From CAZAZQ01 sp964489705 (GTDB taxonomy: Bacteria > Zixibacteria > MSB-5A5 > GN15 > FEB-12): a stretch of DNA of 64,000 nucleotides. This document shows positions 33,020-41,937 of this stretch, piece after piece (position 1 is the first letter of the stretch; the number at the start of each line of letters is the position of its first letter). The stretch spans positions 124,001 to 188,000 of the forward strand of contig CAZAZQ010000002.1 of the NCBI GenBank assembly GCA_964489705.1. The letters are read 5' to 3'. The notes under the pieces are model-generated. The model had not been told where the DNA came from, ran no database searches, and saw only the letters and a program-made list of their open reading frames with translations. Made by a program: the position numbers and the translations under genes.

Positions 33020-35692
33020 TTGAGTAAAAAAACATACGGGCAAAGCTGCTTATCGGGAGCTCGAAACGCAAACATAAGCGGCTCTTTTTGTCACGCTCCC
33101 ATTTTTCCCCTTAAGCAATTCCCATTGTGGGTGATTATCTTTCTTTCTTTTTTCCTTTTTCCATCCCACGCCGGGGCGGAACTGGCGGAATACTTTGCTG
33201 AACCTCCCGATACGGGGGTATCGAGCAACACCGTTATTGACATTATCGAACACAACGGCGGAATATGGTTTGCGACCGGCGAAGGAGTGAATTTCTCCCT
33301 CGATTCCGGGCAAACCTGGTTGATTTACAATTCGAGCAACGGTTTGGTCAGCGACAATGTCTCGGCAATTTTTTCCATGAACAACCGCTTGTGGGTGGCG
33401 ACCAACCACGGCTATGGGAGAGAGGCATACTCCGACGGGGTTTCCTATACCGACGACAACGGTTACAACTGGACACAAATTGATTTCAGCCCGGACGGAT
33501 TGGATATACCGTATATATATGGCGGTTTTCGTACCATTTACGACATCACCGGTTATCACGACGAAAAACGCGGCTTCGACTGGCTCTTTTTCACGGCGTT
33601 TGCCGGCGGTTTTCTCGCTTCGCAGGACAACGGCATGAGTTGGCGAAGAATTTTCGCCACTCCCAGCGATTCCACCAACTTCATCTGGTTCTATCGTGAT
33701 GAGCTTCCCGGCTTGGAGCTGAGATTGACCAACCGATATTTTTCCTGCGCTACCGACACCTCTCATACCGACTCATTGTTTGTCTGGGCGGGCACGGCAG
33801 GCGGTTTGTATCAATATGTGTATGCCGCTCCGTGGGTGAAACCTTCCGTCAAGCACATCACCGCCATCGCTTTTTTTGACACGACCTATATGCCCGATAG
33901 CCCGCTCGTTTTTTATGGCGGTGACGGCGGAGTAATGCGAGGAAAGCTCACCGGAGGGCCGTTTATTACCCGCTTCGAGTCGGACGGCTTGCCCGGACCG
34001 TATGTCAGCGCCATATGTGATTTCGGTGGAAAAGTATTTGTCGGGACGGTGGCCGGCGATACCGTTACTTCGACCGGTCTGGCTGTTTCCACAGACCGAG
34101 GAGATTCTTTTACCCCCATGTCTTCCTTTACGGAAGTTACCGGTGTCGGCAGAGTGATTTCCGATTTTGTCGCTGTGCGCGGACGGCTTTATCTAGCGGC
34201 GCAGGAAGCAGGTTTATTTGTTTCGAGTGACACCGGTGCAAACTGGCAGCATATTTTCGTCGATTCCGGCGATACCAGTTCTCAAAACCGACGGAATGTT
34301 GTATATGCCCTCGATGCCGTTGCGGATACCCTTCTGGTCGGTACCGACTCAGGGTTAGTCATATTGTACATGGATACCCTGGGGAATATCGACTCCTCGT
34401 GGTTTCATGTTTTCCCCGAAACGGAATACAGCTCTACCCGGGTGGTTCGTCTGCGGACGCAGTACTTCTATGACTCGACCGGAGCAGCGCTCGATTCAAC
34501 AGCAATATGGACAATTAACCAGCCTGTCTCTTCTTCCGGAACCCCGGCGATTTTTCGCTCGTACCTTTTCGGCGGGAATCTTTACTTCACCGCAGGGAAG
34601 CAAATCGGAAAAATTATTAACGACATCAACTTCATCGGCGATTCGGTTTTCGTCGTCAGCGATTCCGGCATTTACTTTACCGAGTTGTTTGTTGACAACT
34701 TGGAACATGACTTCCCAAACCCGTATCATGTCTGGAGCGGCGCGGATAATCTGAACGACGACAAAATCACCACGATGGAAGTGCGGGATTCTCTCGTTTT
34801 CTTCGGTACTACCAACGGGTTTGCGATTTCGACCGATCGCGGCGAATCCTATCGCATCTTTCGAGTCAACACCGATACCTTGGCGGCGGATTTTGTTCTC
34901 AACCATTCGTACCTTCAGACCCTGGGCGGCATCAGCGGGAATTTCATCCCCGCTCTGGCAGTGCAGTATATTGATGGTGATTACGCCCGCATCTGGGTTT
35001 CCGGACGCCCGGCGAGTGAGGTGGGACAGTCCAACGGCATTTCCGTCGGACAATATGTTGCCCGCGGCGCCTCGGAAATCAAAGACTCGCTGGCGTGGAA
35101 GGTGGGGTATCCGAACGGCTTTGCATGGAATTTCGCCTTTAACGGCGACACCGTCTTTGCCGCCACCGATGTCGGGTTACTGATGAATTACCAAGATGTC
35201 GGTGAGACTTGGGACACCGTGGCGTTGACGGATACCCTGGGCAACGAGTTGGTATTGCCCGGCACGCCGGTGTATGCGGTGGAAGTCAGCGGGAACTCTC
35301 TCTGGGTGGGAACAGGGGACAGGACGTTGCGCTTGGATTTGAATTCAATGTACACCGACTTGGTGCTGGCGGTGGTTGATTCGACCAACGAAGTCTATGC
35401 CTTCCCGGTGCCGTTCAGCCATACGAGAGACCTGGGAGTGGATTTCCACTTCTTTGTCGAAAAGGAAGCCTACATTACGATAGAAATCTATGACTTTGCT
35501 ATGAACTTGGTGGCGCGGGTGGTTGACAACCAACTCTTCCCGCCGGGTTTCTATCCGGAGTCGGGCCCGATGAGAACTACATGGGACGGACGAAATGAAC
35601 GAGGGGAGCAAGTTGCTGTCGGGGTCTATTATTTCAAAGTGTCATACTCCACCGGCGAAGTCCGCTGGGGGAAATTGGCTGTTATACCATAG
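33020..35692 (+). CDS. Secreted beta-propeller exoprotein with variant sorting domain (start uncertain)
   Basis: An exported protein of up to 890 residues. A hydrophobic signal segment (LWVIIFLSFFLFPSHAGA) is followed by propeller blades with repeated WFATGEGVNFSLDSGQTW and WVGTGDRTLRLD-like strings, as in two-component-regulator or photosystem-stability-type propellers. The last 95 residues (from YAFPVPFSH to the end) form a FlgD-Ig-like domain with ITIEIYDFAMN and GVYYFKVSY, a variant of the sorting domains of the two proteases but without QNYPNPFNP. The longest frame starts at a TTG (33020) with no good ribosome-binding site, and a terminator-like hairpin lies inside its first 25 codons. 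The true start is probably a non-ATG codon nearer the signal segment (about 33107-33131). It is followed after 8 nt by a PorV-like gene. Confidence 0.8.
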   Translation: MSKKTYGQSCLSGARNANISGSFCHAPIFPLKQFPLWVIIFLSFFLFPSHAGAELAEYFAEPPDTGVSSNTVIDIIEHNGGIWFATGEGVNFSLDSGQTWLIYNSSNGLVSDNVSAIFSMNNRLWVATNHGYGREAYSDGVSYTDDNGYNWTQIDFSPDGLDIPYIYGGFRTIYDITGYHDEKRGFDWLFFTAFAGGFLASQDNGMSWRRIFATPSDSTNFIWFYRDELPGLELRLTNRYFSCATDTSHTDSLFVWAGTAGGLYQYVYAAPWVKPSVKHITAIAFFDTTYMPDSPLVFYGGDGGVMRGKLTGGPFITRFESDGLPGPYVSAICDFGGKVFVGTVAGDTVTSTGLAVSTDRGDSFTPMSSFTEVTGVGRVISDFVAVRGRLYLAAQEAGLFVSSDTGANWQHIFVDSGDTSSQNRRNVVYALDAVADTLLVGTDSGLVILYMDTLGNIDSSWFHVFPETEYSSTRVVRLRTQYFYDSTGAALDSTAIWTINQPVSSSGTPAIFRSYLFGGNLYFTAGKQIGKIINDINFIGDSVFVVSDSGIYFTELFVDNLEHDFPNPYHVWSGADNLNDDKITTMEVRDSLVFFGTTNGFAISTDRGESYRIFRVNTDTLAADFVLNHSYLQTLGGISGNFIPALAVQYIDGDYARIWVSGRPASEVGQSNGISVGQYVARGASEIKDSLAWKVGYPNGFAWNFAFNGDTVFAATDVGLLMNYQDVGETWDTVALTDTLGNELVLPGTPVYAVEVSGNSLWVGTGDRTLRLDLNSMYTDLVLAVVDSTNEVYAFPVPFSHTRDLGVDFHFFVEKEAYITIEIYDFAMNLVARVVDNQLFPPGFYPESGPMRTTWDGRNERGEQVAVGVYYFKVSYSTGEVRWGKLAVIP
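33044..33090 (+). terminator. Terminator-like hairpin at the 5' end of the propeller gene
   Basis: AGCTGCTTAT (33044-33053) pairs over 10 bp, with one G-U, with ATAAGCGGCT (33074-33083) across a 20-nt loop, followed by CTTTTTG. It could end the SPFH/zinc-ribbon operon, or act as an attenuator for the propeller gene. Confidence 0.55.
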
Positions 35693-35700
35693 GGAATGTT

Positions 35701-36690
35701 ATGTGGCGATGCGGAAAAATAATCTTGGTTGTTGTTCTCGGTTTGAGTGCCGCCTCGTTATGGGCGGTTGACGGCAATGGCGGGTACGCCGGTTCGTTCT
35801 TCCAGGTGCCTATCGGCGCCCGGCCGACGGCGATGGGAGGAGCATATCTGGCGGTGTCGAACGACGGGGCGGGGATGCTCTTCAACCCTGCCGGTTTGAC
35901 CAACTTGGAACGCCCCTTGTTCGGCTCTTCGTATCGGTTCCTCGCTCTCGACCGGTCGTTGGGCTACTTGACGCTTTTGTTTCCGGCGCGCGGTCACTCC
36001 GTTATCGGGGTGAACTGGTTGTATGCCGGTTCGGGAAAAGTACAAGCCCGCGACAGCAACGGCAGAGAACTCGGCTATGAGCTCGGTTTCAGCAACCACT
36101 CTTTCAGTGTCGTTTTCGCCAAGAGATTTGAGAAATACTTTTCCGCCGCTCTCAAGGCAAGTTACCTGCAGGCGAGCTTTGCGGAGATGCTCTCCTACTC
36201 GGTGAGTATCGATATCGGGGTGATGCTCTATATCAGCCAATTTTTCAGTCGAGAAAAACAGTTCTATATGTCGGTGCAGGATATTCAAGTTGGGCTGGTG
36301 GTGAGAAATTTGGCGGCGGAGTACCGGTGGGACAATACGAACTATTTAATCGCTTACGGTGACCCGACTGCGCTCGGCAGCGTACAGGATGACAAGGTAC
36401 CGGTAGAAATCGGTATAGGAGGATCGGCGCGTTTTTTAAACGAAAAGCTGCTGGTTGCACTTGACGTGCTGAAAAATGAAAAGCAAAGTCTCCGTCCTCA
36501 TATCGGCGCCGAATACTTACTTGATCCTTCTTTTACTTTGCGAGGCGGCTATTCGGATGGCCGGTTTACTGCCGGTACCGGCTATCTCTTTCACCTTGGT
36601 ACCCGCATGCTGGCGATTGATTATGCCTTTTCGACCGATCGGGTGGACGAAGGTTCGGAACACATTTTTTCGATGGATTTCCTCTTTTAA
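35701..36690 (+). CDS. PorV/PorQ-family outer-membrane protein
   Basis: A 329-residue protein with a signal peptide (KIILVVVLGLSAASLWA) and the PorV/PorQ hallmark near the N-terminus: IGARPTAMGGAYLAVSNDGAGMLFNPAGL. The rest alternates as in beta-barrel strands and ends on Phe (FSMDFLF), as expected for outer-membrane insertion. PorV is the outer-membrane shuttle and acceptor of type IX cargo in Bacteroidetes. Here the gene sits 8 nt after a propeller exoprotein with a sorting-type domain and just before a second family member, so a role in surface delivery of that protein is plausible but unproven. Confidence 0.85.
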   Translation: MWRCGKIILVVVLGLSAASLWAVDGNGGYAGSFFQVPIGARPTAMGGAYLAVSNDGAGMLFNPAGLTNLERPLFGSSYRFLALDRSLGYLTLLFPARGHSVIGVNWLYAGSGKVQARDSNGRELGYELGFSNHSFSVVFAKRFEKYFSAALKASYLQASFAEMLSYSVSIDIGVMLYISQFFSREKQFYMSVQDIQVGLVVRNLAAEYRWDNTNYLIAYGDPTALGSVQDDKVPVEIGIGGSARFLNEKLLVALDVLKNEKQSLRPHIGAEYLLDPSFTLRGGYSDGRFTAGTGYLFHLGTRMLAIDYAFSTDRVDEGSEHIFSMDFLF

Positions 36691-36702
36691 GGAATGGACA
36701 CT

Positions 36703-37605
36703 ATGAAGAAAGCGGTGGTGGCACAACTGATAGGCATCGTGTTTTTCGGATTCACGGCGGGAACGACTTTTTCATCCGACGGCTTGGCGATGCTGAAAAA
36801 TGATTTCAGCGCCCGGATTACCGGCATGGGGGAATGTGATATCGGCAGCACCCGCAATCCGAATGTAACCATGTATAACCCTGCCGGAGTGGTCTCGATT
36901 GAGCAGTTTATGGTTTCGTTCGGTCACACCGTTTTTTGGGAGAATGTCCGTTTTGAAACCGGTTACATGGCGGCACCGTTGAATTCCCGTTTGTACATCC
37001 ACAGCGGCTTTCGCTTTGCGGTAGTCGACAATCTCGAAGGGAGGGAGAACCCGACCAGCGAACCGTTCGAATTGTTCGATGCCCACGACGTTTCCATGAA
37101 AGTCGGCTTGACCTACCGTTTAACCGATAAAGTCGCCGCCGGAATGTCGGCGGGATGGTTCTTGGAAAAAATCGAAGCCTGGCGCGGCTCGGCGTTCAAC
37201 GTCGACTTTGGGGTGTTGGTTCTTCCTACGGAACGGCTTCGCCTCGGCGCCTCGGTAACCAACCTCGGCTCCAGCTTTTATCTGGAGAAATCAGGGATAC
37301 GAGGCTCGCGTGACATTTCACTGCCCACCACTTATCGGCTGGGTGGAGCCTACCGGTTCCAACCGTTTCTCGGAGCGCTGGAACTGGTGGTCCGTGACGA
37401 CAAAGCTCGGCTGCATATCGGTGCGGAGAAACGGTGGCACCGACAGTTTGCCGTGCGGGGGGGATATATGTTCAATTACGACACCAAGAGCTTTACGCTG
37501 GGGGCGAGTTTCACCAAGCGGAATATCTCCATAGATTACGCTTTTGTGCCTTACTCGGGCAAACTTGGTTCTTCCCATGTATTTAATATCACTTTTAGTC
37601 TTTAA
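36703..37605 (+). CDS. Second PorV/PorQ-family outer-membrane protein
   Basis: A 300-residue paralogue-like barrel. The ATG at 36703 is preferred because the AAGGA site would touch the upstream in-frame ATG at 36694. The signal peptide is KKAVVAQLIGIVFFGFTAGTTF, and the conserved start SARITGMGECDIGSTRNPNVTMYNPAGV matches the family. The C-terminus is barrel-like (SIDYAFVPYSG, HVFNITFSL). It is probably co-transcribed with the preceding PorV-like and propeller genes; icd follows after 24 nt. Confidence 0.82.
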   Translation: MKKAVVAQLIGIVFFGFTAGTTFSSDGLAMLKNDFSARITGMGECDIGSTRNPNVTMYNPAGVVSIEQFMVSFGHTVFWENVRFETGYMAAPLNSRLYIHSGFRFAVVDNLEGRENPTSEPFELFDAHDVSMKVGLTYRLTDKVAAGMSAGWFLEKIEAWRGSAFNVDFGVLVLPTERLRLGASVTNLGSSFYLEKSGIRGSRDISLPTTYRLGGAYRFQPFLGALELVVRDDKARLHIGAEKRWHRQFAVRGGYMFNYDTKSFTLGASFTKRNISIDYAFVPYSGKLGSSHVFNITFSL

Positions 37606-37629
37606 TATATCTATGAAGGAGTTCTGCCT

Positions 37630-38748
37630 ATGCCAAAGTATAAGATAGCATGGCTTCCCGGAGACGGCGTCGGCAACGACGTGATGGAGGCGGCACGAAT
37701 TGTCTTGGACAAAATTCAATTCGATGCCGAATATATCCACGGCGACATCGGCTGGGAATTTTGGAGGACCGAAGCGAACCCGCTGCCTGACCGCACGGTT
37801 GAGCTGTTGAAGAATACCGACTGTGCTCTCTTCGGCGCCATCACGTCCAAGCCGAAAGAAGAGGCGGAGCGGGAGTTGATTCCGGAACTGCAAGGGAAGG
37901 GACATGTCTACTCTTCACCCATTGTGCGTCTTCGCCAGGAATTCAATCTCCGCACCAACCTCCGCCCCTGCAAAGCCTATCCCGGCAATCCGCTCAACTA
38001 CAAAGACGATATCGATATCGTCGTCTTCCGAGAGAATACCGAGGATTTATACTCCGGCGTAGAGTTTTTCCCGTTTCCGGACGAAGTGCGTGAAGTCATC
38101 AAAAAACACAACAAGAAAATGGCGCGCTTCGACGGTACTCCCGGCGATGAAATCGCCGTTTCATTACGTATCAACACCAAGAAAGGCTGTCGGAACATCA
38201 TTACCGATGCCTTTGAGTATGCCAAGAAGACGGGCCGCCCCACCGTGACGGTGGTGGAAAAGCCGAACGTCATTAGAGAAACCTCCGGACTGATGGTTCG
38301 CACGGCACGGGAGGTGGCGAAGAATTATCCCGGCATTGAACTGTGGGAGACGAATATTGACGCCATGTGCATGTGGCTGCTGAAAAACCCGCATGATTAT
38401 TCGGTCTTGGTCACTTCCAACATGTTCGGAGACATCATTTCTGATTTGTCCGCGCAGTTGGTCGGCGGATTGGGATTTGCCGCTTCGGGAAACATCGGCG
38501 ACAACTACGCCGTCTTCGAACCGACCCACGGTTCCGCTCCCAAGTACGCCGGACAGTACAAAGTCAACCCGATGGCGATGCTTATCAGCGTGAAGTTGAT
38601 GTTCGATTGGTTGAACGAAACCGAGAAAGCACAAGCGCTGGAAAATGCCATTGCGGGAGTTATCAAGGAAGGAAAGGTTCGTACCTACGATATGGGCGGC
38701 AGCAATACCACCCTGGAAGTTGCCGAAGCGGTTGCGGCAAAACTGTAA
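37630..38748 (+). CDS. icd: Isocitrate dehydrogenase (isopropylmalate/isocitrate family)
   Basis: A 372-residue beta-decarboxylating dehydrogenase. Conserved parts are LPGDGVGNDV, VYSSPIVRLRQEFNLRTNLRP (substrate and catalytic Arg region), DIVVFRENTEDLYSG, the metal-binding TSNMFGDIISDLSAQLVGG and the cofactor loop HGSAPKYAGQYKVNP. In this family Lys-Tyr after the AP is found in NADP-dependent isocitrate dehydrogenases, while NAD enzymes have Asp-Ile-type residues, so NADP is predicted. Isopropylmalate or homoisocitrate dehydrogenase is less likely given the FRENTEDLYSG motif. AAGGAG lies 9 nt before the ATG. Confidence 0.83.
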   Translation: MPKYKIAWLPGDGVGNDVMEAARIVLDKIQFDAEYIHGDIGWEFWRTEANPLPDRTVELLKNTDCALFGAITSKPKEEAERELIPELQGKGHVYSSPIVRLRQEFNLRTNLRPCKAYPGNPLNYKDDIDIVVFRENTEDLYSGVEFFPFPDEVREVIKKHNKKMARFDGTPGDEIAVSLRINTKKGCRNIITDAFEYAKKTGRPTVTVVEKPNVIRETSGLMVRTAREVAKNYPGIELWETNIDAMCMWLLKNPHDYSVLVTSNMFGDIISDLSAQLVGGLGFAASGNIGDNYAVFEPTHGSAPKYAGQYKVNPMAMLISVKLMFDWLNETEKAQALENAIAGVIKEGKVRTYDMGGSNTTLEVAEAVAAKL

Positions 38749-38784
38749 CCGACGCTTTTCTTCCGACAAAAAAGACACGAACGG

Positions 38785-38813
38785 CAGGGTGCTTTGCGCA
38801 CCCTGTTTTTTTT
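38785..38813 (+). terminator. Rho-independent terminator after icd
   Basis: An 8-bp stem (CAGGGTGC with GCACCCTG) and a TTTGC loop are followed by eight T. Confidence 0.92.
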
Positions 38814-38823
38814 CGTCGGTAGG

Positions 38824-38851
38824 TTGTCCTTGTTCGCGAATCACATATATT
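38824..38851 (+). promoter_or_regulatory. Promoter of the dehydratase-family gene
   Basis: TTGTCC (38824-38829), a 16-nt spacer and TATATT (38846-38851) lie between the terminator and the gene. This gene has a 30-nt leader with AAAGGAGG, unlike the leaderless cases that share the same -10. Confidence 0.65.
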
Positions 38852-38887
38852 GTCAGGCAAAACGAACAATCTGCAAAGGAGGAAATC

Positions 38888-40354
38888 ATGGCACTGCGAA
38901 CGTACGAAGAATATATTGCATCCTTGAAGAAACTGCGCCCCAATATCTACAAATACGATGAGCTCATTGAAGATGTCACCACCCACCCGACGACTCGACG
39001 GACGGTCGAGGGACACGGCTGGACCTTCAAGGCGGCGCATGACGAAAGGTACCGCGACAAAGTGACGACCGTTTCACATCTGACCGGTGAGCCTATCAGC
39101 CGGTACCTTTCCATCATCCGCACTCCCGAAGATATGTACGCCAACAGTGAGATGAAGCGGCTGATGTTTCACTTGACCGGCACCTGCACCGGCGGCAGAT
39201 GTGCGGGGTGGAACGCCCTCAATTCCATGTTCATCACGACGTGGGAAATGGATAGAGATTTGGGCACCGACTACCATCAACGCTTCTTGGAGTGGCTCAA
39301 AAAAGCGCAAGCGAATGACATCACCATCGCCGGAGCATTGACGGACGCCAAGGGTGACCGTACCAAGCGCCCTTCCCAGCAAGAAGATAAAGACGTTTAT
39401 CTCCATCTCGTGGAAAAGCGTGATGACGGCATTGTCGTTCGCGGTGCCAAGCTGATGATATGCGGGGTGGCGGCATCGAACGAAATTTTCGTCCTGCCGG
39501 GCAGCGCCTATCGGGAGGAAGATGCCGACTGTGCGATTGCGTTTGTCATCCCGCGGGACATTGAGGGGTTGACCATCGTGGAGACGCGTCATCCCAGCGA
39601 CACCCGCGATGAGGAGGGAGGGTTCGACAATCCGGTGACCGACGGCGGCATCACCCAAGCTTTCCTCTTTTTCGAAGATGTCTTTGTTCCGAAGGAACGG
39701 GTATTTATGTGCGGCGAATACAATTACTCGTTGACGGCGGTGCAGCATTTTATCATGCCGTATCGCGCCGCCATCGGCGGATGTGTCGCCGGGCAGGGGG
39801 ACATCAAAATCGGAGCGGCGATTCTAACCGCCCGCACCAACGGTCTTTCTTCAAAGGTGTTCAGTGATAAGCTCATTCGGATGCATATCAACAACGAGAC
39901 TACCTTCGGGATGGGCATCGCCGCCGCGGCACGCGGGAGAAAACATGAATCCGGGGCATGGCTCTGCGATCCGTTGCTTGCCAACGTCAACAAAGTGCAT
40001 GTCGCTACTTTGCCGTATGAAACCTCGGTGCTGGCGCAGGATATCACCGGCGGTATCGGCGAAACGGGGTGTATGCCTTCGTACAAAGATTTCCAATCGA
40101 AAAGGTACGGGCACTTGATTCGCAAGTACATGAAAGCCAAACATTCGGCGGAATCCCGAACCCGCGCCGCCCGTCTGGTGGAGTGGACGACCATCGGGGG
40201 AGGGGTGCCGGGATGTATGCACGGCGGCGGTTCGCCGGATGCGGCGAAGCTGGTCATTCGGTCGGCGGCAAATCTTGAGGAAAAGGTGGAAATCGCCCGC
40301 CGTTTGGCGCATATTGAAGAGGAAATACCGGATCCGGGGAAAAAGAAGCCATAA
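38888..40354 (+). CDS. 4-Hydroxybutyryl-CoA dehydratase / HpaB-family flavoprotein
   Basis: A 488-residue protein of the same length as characterised 4-hydroxybutyryl-CoA dehydratases, with AAAGGAGG before the ATG. Family features are MALRTYEEYIASLKKLRPNIY, GAKLMICGVAASNEIFVLPG and the closing CMHGGGSPDAAKLVI. Cys100, Cys105 and Cys299 lie at or near the [4Fe-4S] ligand positions, but the first pair is spaced C-x4-C rather than C-x3-C. By my recollection of the Clostridium enzyme, the His ligand (292), the nearby Tyr (296) and Lys (300) are replaced here by Tyr, Ile and Val. It may therefore be a paralogue with another substrate rather than a true dehydratase. etfA, an electron carrier for related flavoenzymes, lies 10 kb upstream. 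Confidence 0.75.
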   Translation: MALRTYEEYIASLKKLRPNIYKYDELIEDVTTHPTTRRTVEGHGWTFKAAHDERYRDKVTTVSHLTGEPISRYLSIIRTPEDMYANSEMKRLMFHLTGTCTGGRCAGWNALNSMFITTWEMDRDLGTDYHQRFLEWLKKAQANDITIAGALTDAKGDRTKRPSQQEDKDVYLHLVEKRDDGIVVRGAKLMICGVAASNEIFVLPGSAYREEDADCAIAFVIPRDIEGLTIVETRHPSDTRDEEGGFDNPVTDGGITQAFLFFEDVFVPKERVFMCGEYNYSLTAVQHFIMPYRAAIGGCVAGQGDIKIGAAILTARTNGLSSKVFSDKLIRMHINNETTFGMGIAAAARGRKHESGAWLCDPLLANVNKVHVATLPYETSVLAQDITGGIGETGCMPSYKDFQSKRYGHLIRKYMKAKHSAESRTRAARLVEWTTIGGGVPGCMHGGGSPDAAKLVIRSAANLEEKVEIARRLAHIEEEIPDPGKKKP

Positions 40355-40359
40355 AAAAT

Positions 40360-40432
40360 TGACCCCAACGGGAGTCGAACCCGTGTTTTCGCCGTGAAAG
40401 GGCGATGTCCTAGGCCACTAGACGATGGGGTC
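40360..40432 (-). tRNA. tRNA-Glu (anticodon UUC)
   Basis: The minus strand folds into a full cloverleaf: acceptor GACCCCA/TGGGGTC with discriminator A, anticodon arm TCGCC-CTTTCAC-GGCGA with anticodon TTC, and T arm ACGGG-TTCGACT-CCCGT. The 3' CCA is not encoded; the sequence continues as ATTTTTTA, which may act as a terminator tail. It is 73 nt long and convergent with the dehydratase-family gene. Confidence 0.96.
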
Positions 40433-40570
40433 GTCAGTGAAAAGGTCAGCGCCCTATGATACGTTTTTTTTCATCCCTGTCAAGAAAATAGGTGGAAAAT
40501 CGACAGAATAATTGGCGGACGGCGATTTTTTTCTTTCCTGAGGGCTGACTACCGTGGTGAAGAGTTAAGT

Positions 40571-40599
40571 TTGACTCCGGTTTTACTTCTGACGATACT
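40571..40599 (+). promoter_or_regulatory. Promoter of the two-component operon, leaderless spacing
   Basis: TTGACT (40571-40576), a 17-nt spacer and GATACT (40594-40599) end 6 nt before the kinase ATG at 40606. No ribosome-binding site is present. Confidence 0.7.
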
Positions 40600-40605
40600 A
40601 AGAGT

Positions 40606-41934
40606 ATGTTTTCGGGAACGAGAAAAGTATTTCTGGTAGCAATCTTTACCCTTCTCATCATTGTGCTGGTCAATTTGGCATGGTGGTTTTTTTACCGCCA
40701 TACCGAACAGATGCTCGATTACCAACTGAGCCGCCGCTTGATGACCATTGCCAACGCCGCTACCGTTGCTTTACCGACCGAAATGGTGGAAAACCTTCTC
40801 TTGGGGGATTTGAATGCCTATGCGGAAGTCTCCCGCATTTTGGAAGGCATACGAGTTTCCGACTCGCTTTCGGAACTGTTCATTCTCGACGAAAACTACT
40901 CGTACCTCGTAACCACTTCTCTTGACGCCGACTCGACCTACTTTCTTTCGGCACTCAACGGCAGCTACATTGACTCTCTTTTCTTCGGTTTCAGCCACCG
41001 CGCCATCGCCACGCCGTCCTACAAAACCGCCTCCGTTTACTTGAAATCCGCCTTTGCGCCTCTTTACGATTCGAACGGCTTTCTTATCGCCGTTTTGGGG
41101 GTGGAAGCCAATGTCGATTACTTCGACGACTTGGCGGTTCTCCGGCGCAATCTCTACTATTCCAGCAGCCTCTCCATCGCTGGGGGGTTGCTTTTCGGCT
41201 TTTTGTTCCTGTTGTATCAGCGCAAAGTCAACCAGGCGGAACGGCAGTTGTTCGTGAATGAAACCCATTCTTACTTGGGAAGAATGGTTGCCGTGGTTTC
41301 CCACGAGATAAAGAACCCCTTGATGATAATCCGAGCCTCCGCCGAGCGCTTGCAGAAGAAAAATCCAAGCAACGAAAGTGCTTTCATTCTGGATGAGATT
41401 GACCGGCTCAACAGTATCGTCACCGGCTATCTCGACTTTGCCAAGGCGGGTGGATCGGTTCTGTCAGGGGATAAACCGGAGTTGATTCGCTTTCCGGAAC
41501 TGGTTGCCAACTTACGACATCATTTTCAGAAGAATTACCCCGGTAAGGAAATCGAGTGGCTCGGCGAAGTCTCTCCGCCTGAGATAACGTTCACTGGCTA
41601 CGTCCGCTCTTTACGGCAGGTACTGCTGAATTTATTGTTGAACGGTGCGGAAGCCTGCTTGGCGGCGGGGAAGCCGATAGCGGTGGGCATCACGGCGGTC
41701 GATAAGGGAAAGCATGTCGAACTTAAAGTAATTGATTATGGTTCAGGGATTAAGAAGAAGGAACTCAAGCAGATATTTACCCCCTTCTTTACGACAAAAC
41801 AGCACGGCTCGGGATTGGGGTTGTACCTGAGCAAAAAAATCATTACCGCTATGGGAGGAGAAATGTCCATATTTTCCCGAGCCGGTCAAGAGACGGAAGT
41901 TGTTATCACTTTACCGAAAGAGCCGAAAGGGTAG
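40606..41934 (+). CDS. Membrane sensor histidine kinase (NtrB-like)
   Basis: A 442-residue kinase. A first transmembrane helix (about 7-30) and a second (about 193-215) enclose a periplasmic sensor domain of roughly 160 residues with a PAS/Cache-like pattern (LFILDENYSYLVTTS, PLYDSNGFLIAVLGVEAN). The phosphoacceptor is His233 in AVVSHEIKNPLMII. The ATPase domain has an N-box (LNLLLNGAEACLAAGK), DYGSGIKKKE and GSGLGLYLSKKI. It phosphorylates the response regulator encoded 4 nt downstream. The signal sensed is unknown. Confidence 0.93.
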   Translation: MFSGTRKVFLVAIFTLLIIVLVNLAWWFFYRHTEQMLDYQLSRRLMTIANAATVALPTEMVENLLLGDLNAYAEVSRILEGIRVSDSLSELFILDENYSYLVTTSLDADSTYFLSALNGSYIDSLFFGFSHRAIATPSYKTASVYLKSAFAPLYDSNGFLIAVLGVEANVDYFDDLAVLRRNLYYSSSLSIAGGLLFGFLFLLYQRKVNQAERQLFVNETHSYLGRMVAVVSHEIKNPLMIIRASAERLQKKNPSNESAFILDEIDRLNSIVTGYLDFAKAGGSVLSGDKPELIRFPELVANLRHHFQKNYPGKEIEWLGEVSPPEITFTGYVRSLRQVLLNLLLNGAEACLAAGKPIAVGITAVDKGKHVELKVIDYGSGIKKKELKQIFTPFFTTKQHGSGLGLYLSKKIITAMGGEMSIFSRAGQETEVVITLPKEPKG

Positions 41935-41937
41935 GCT

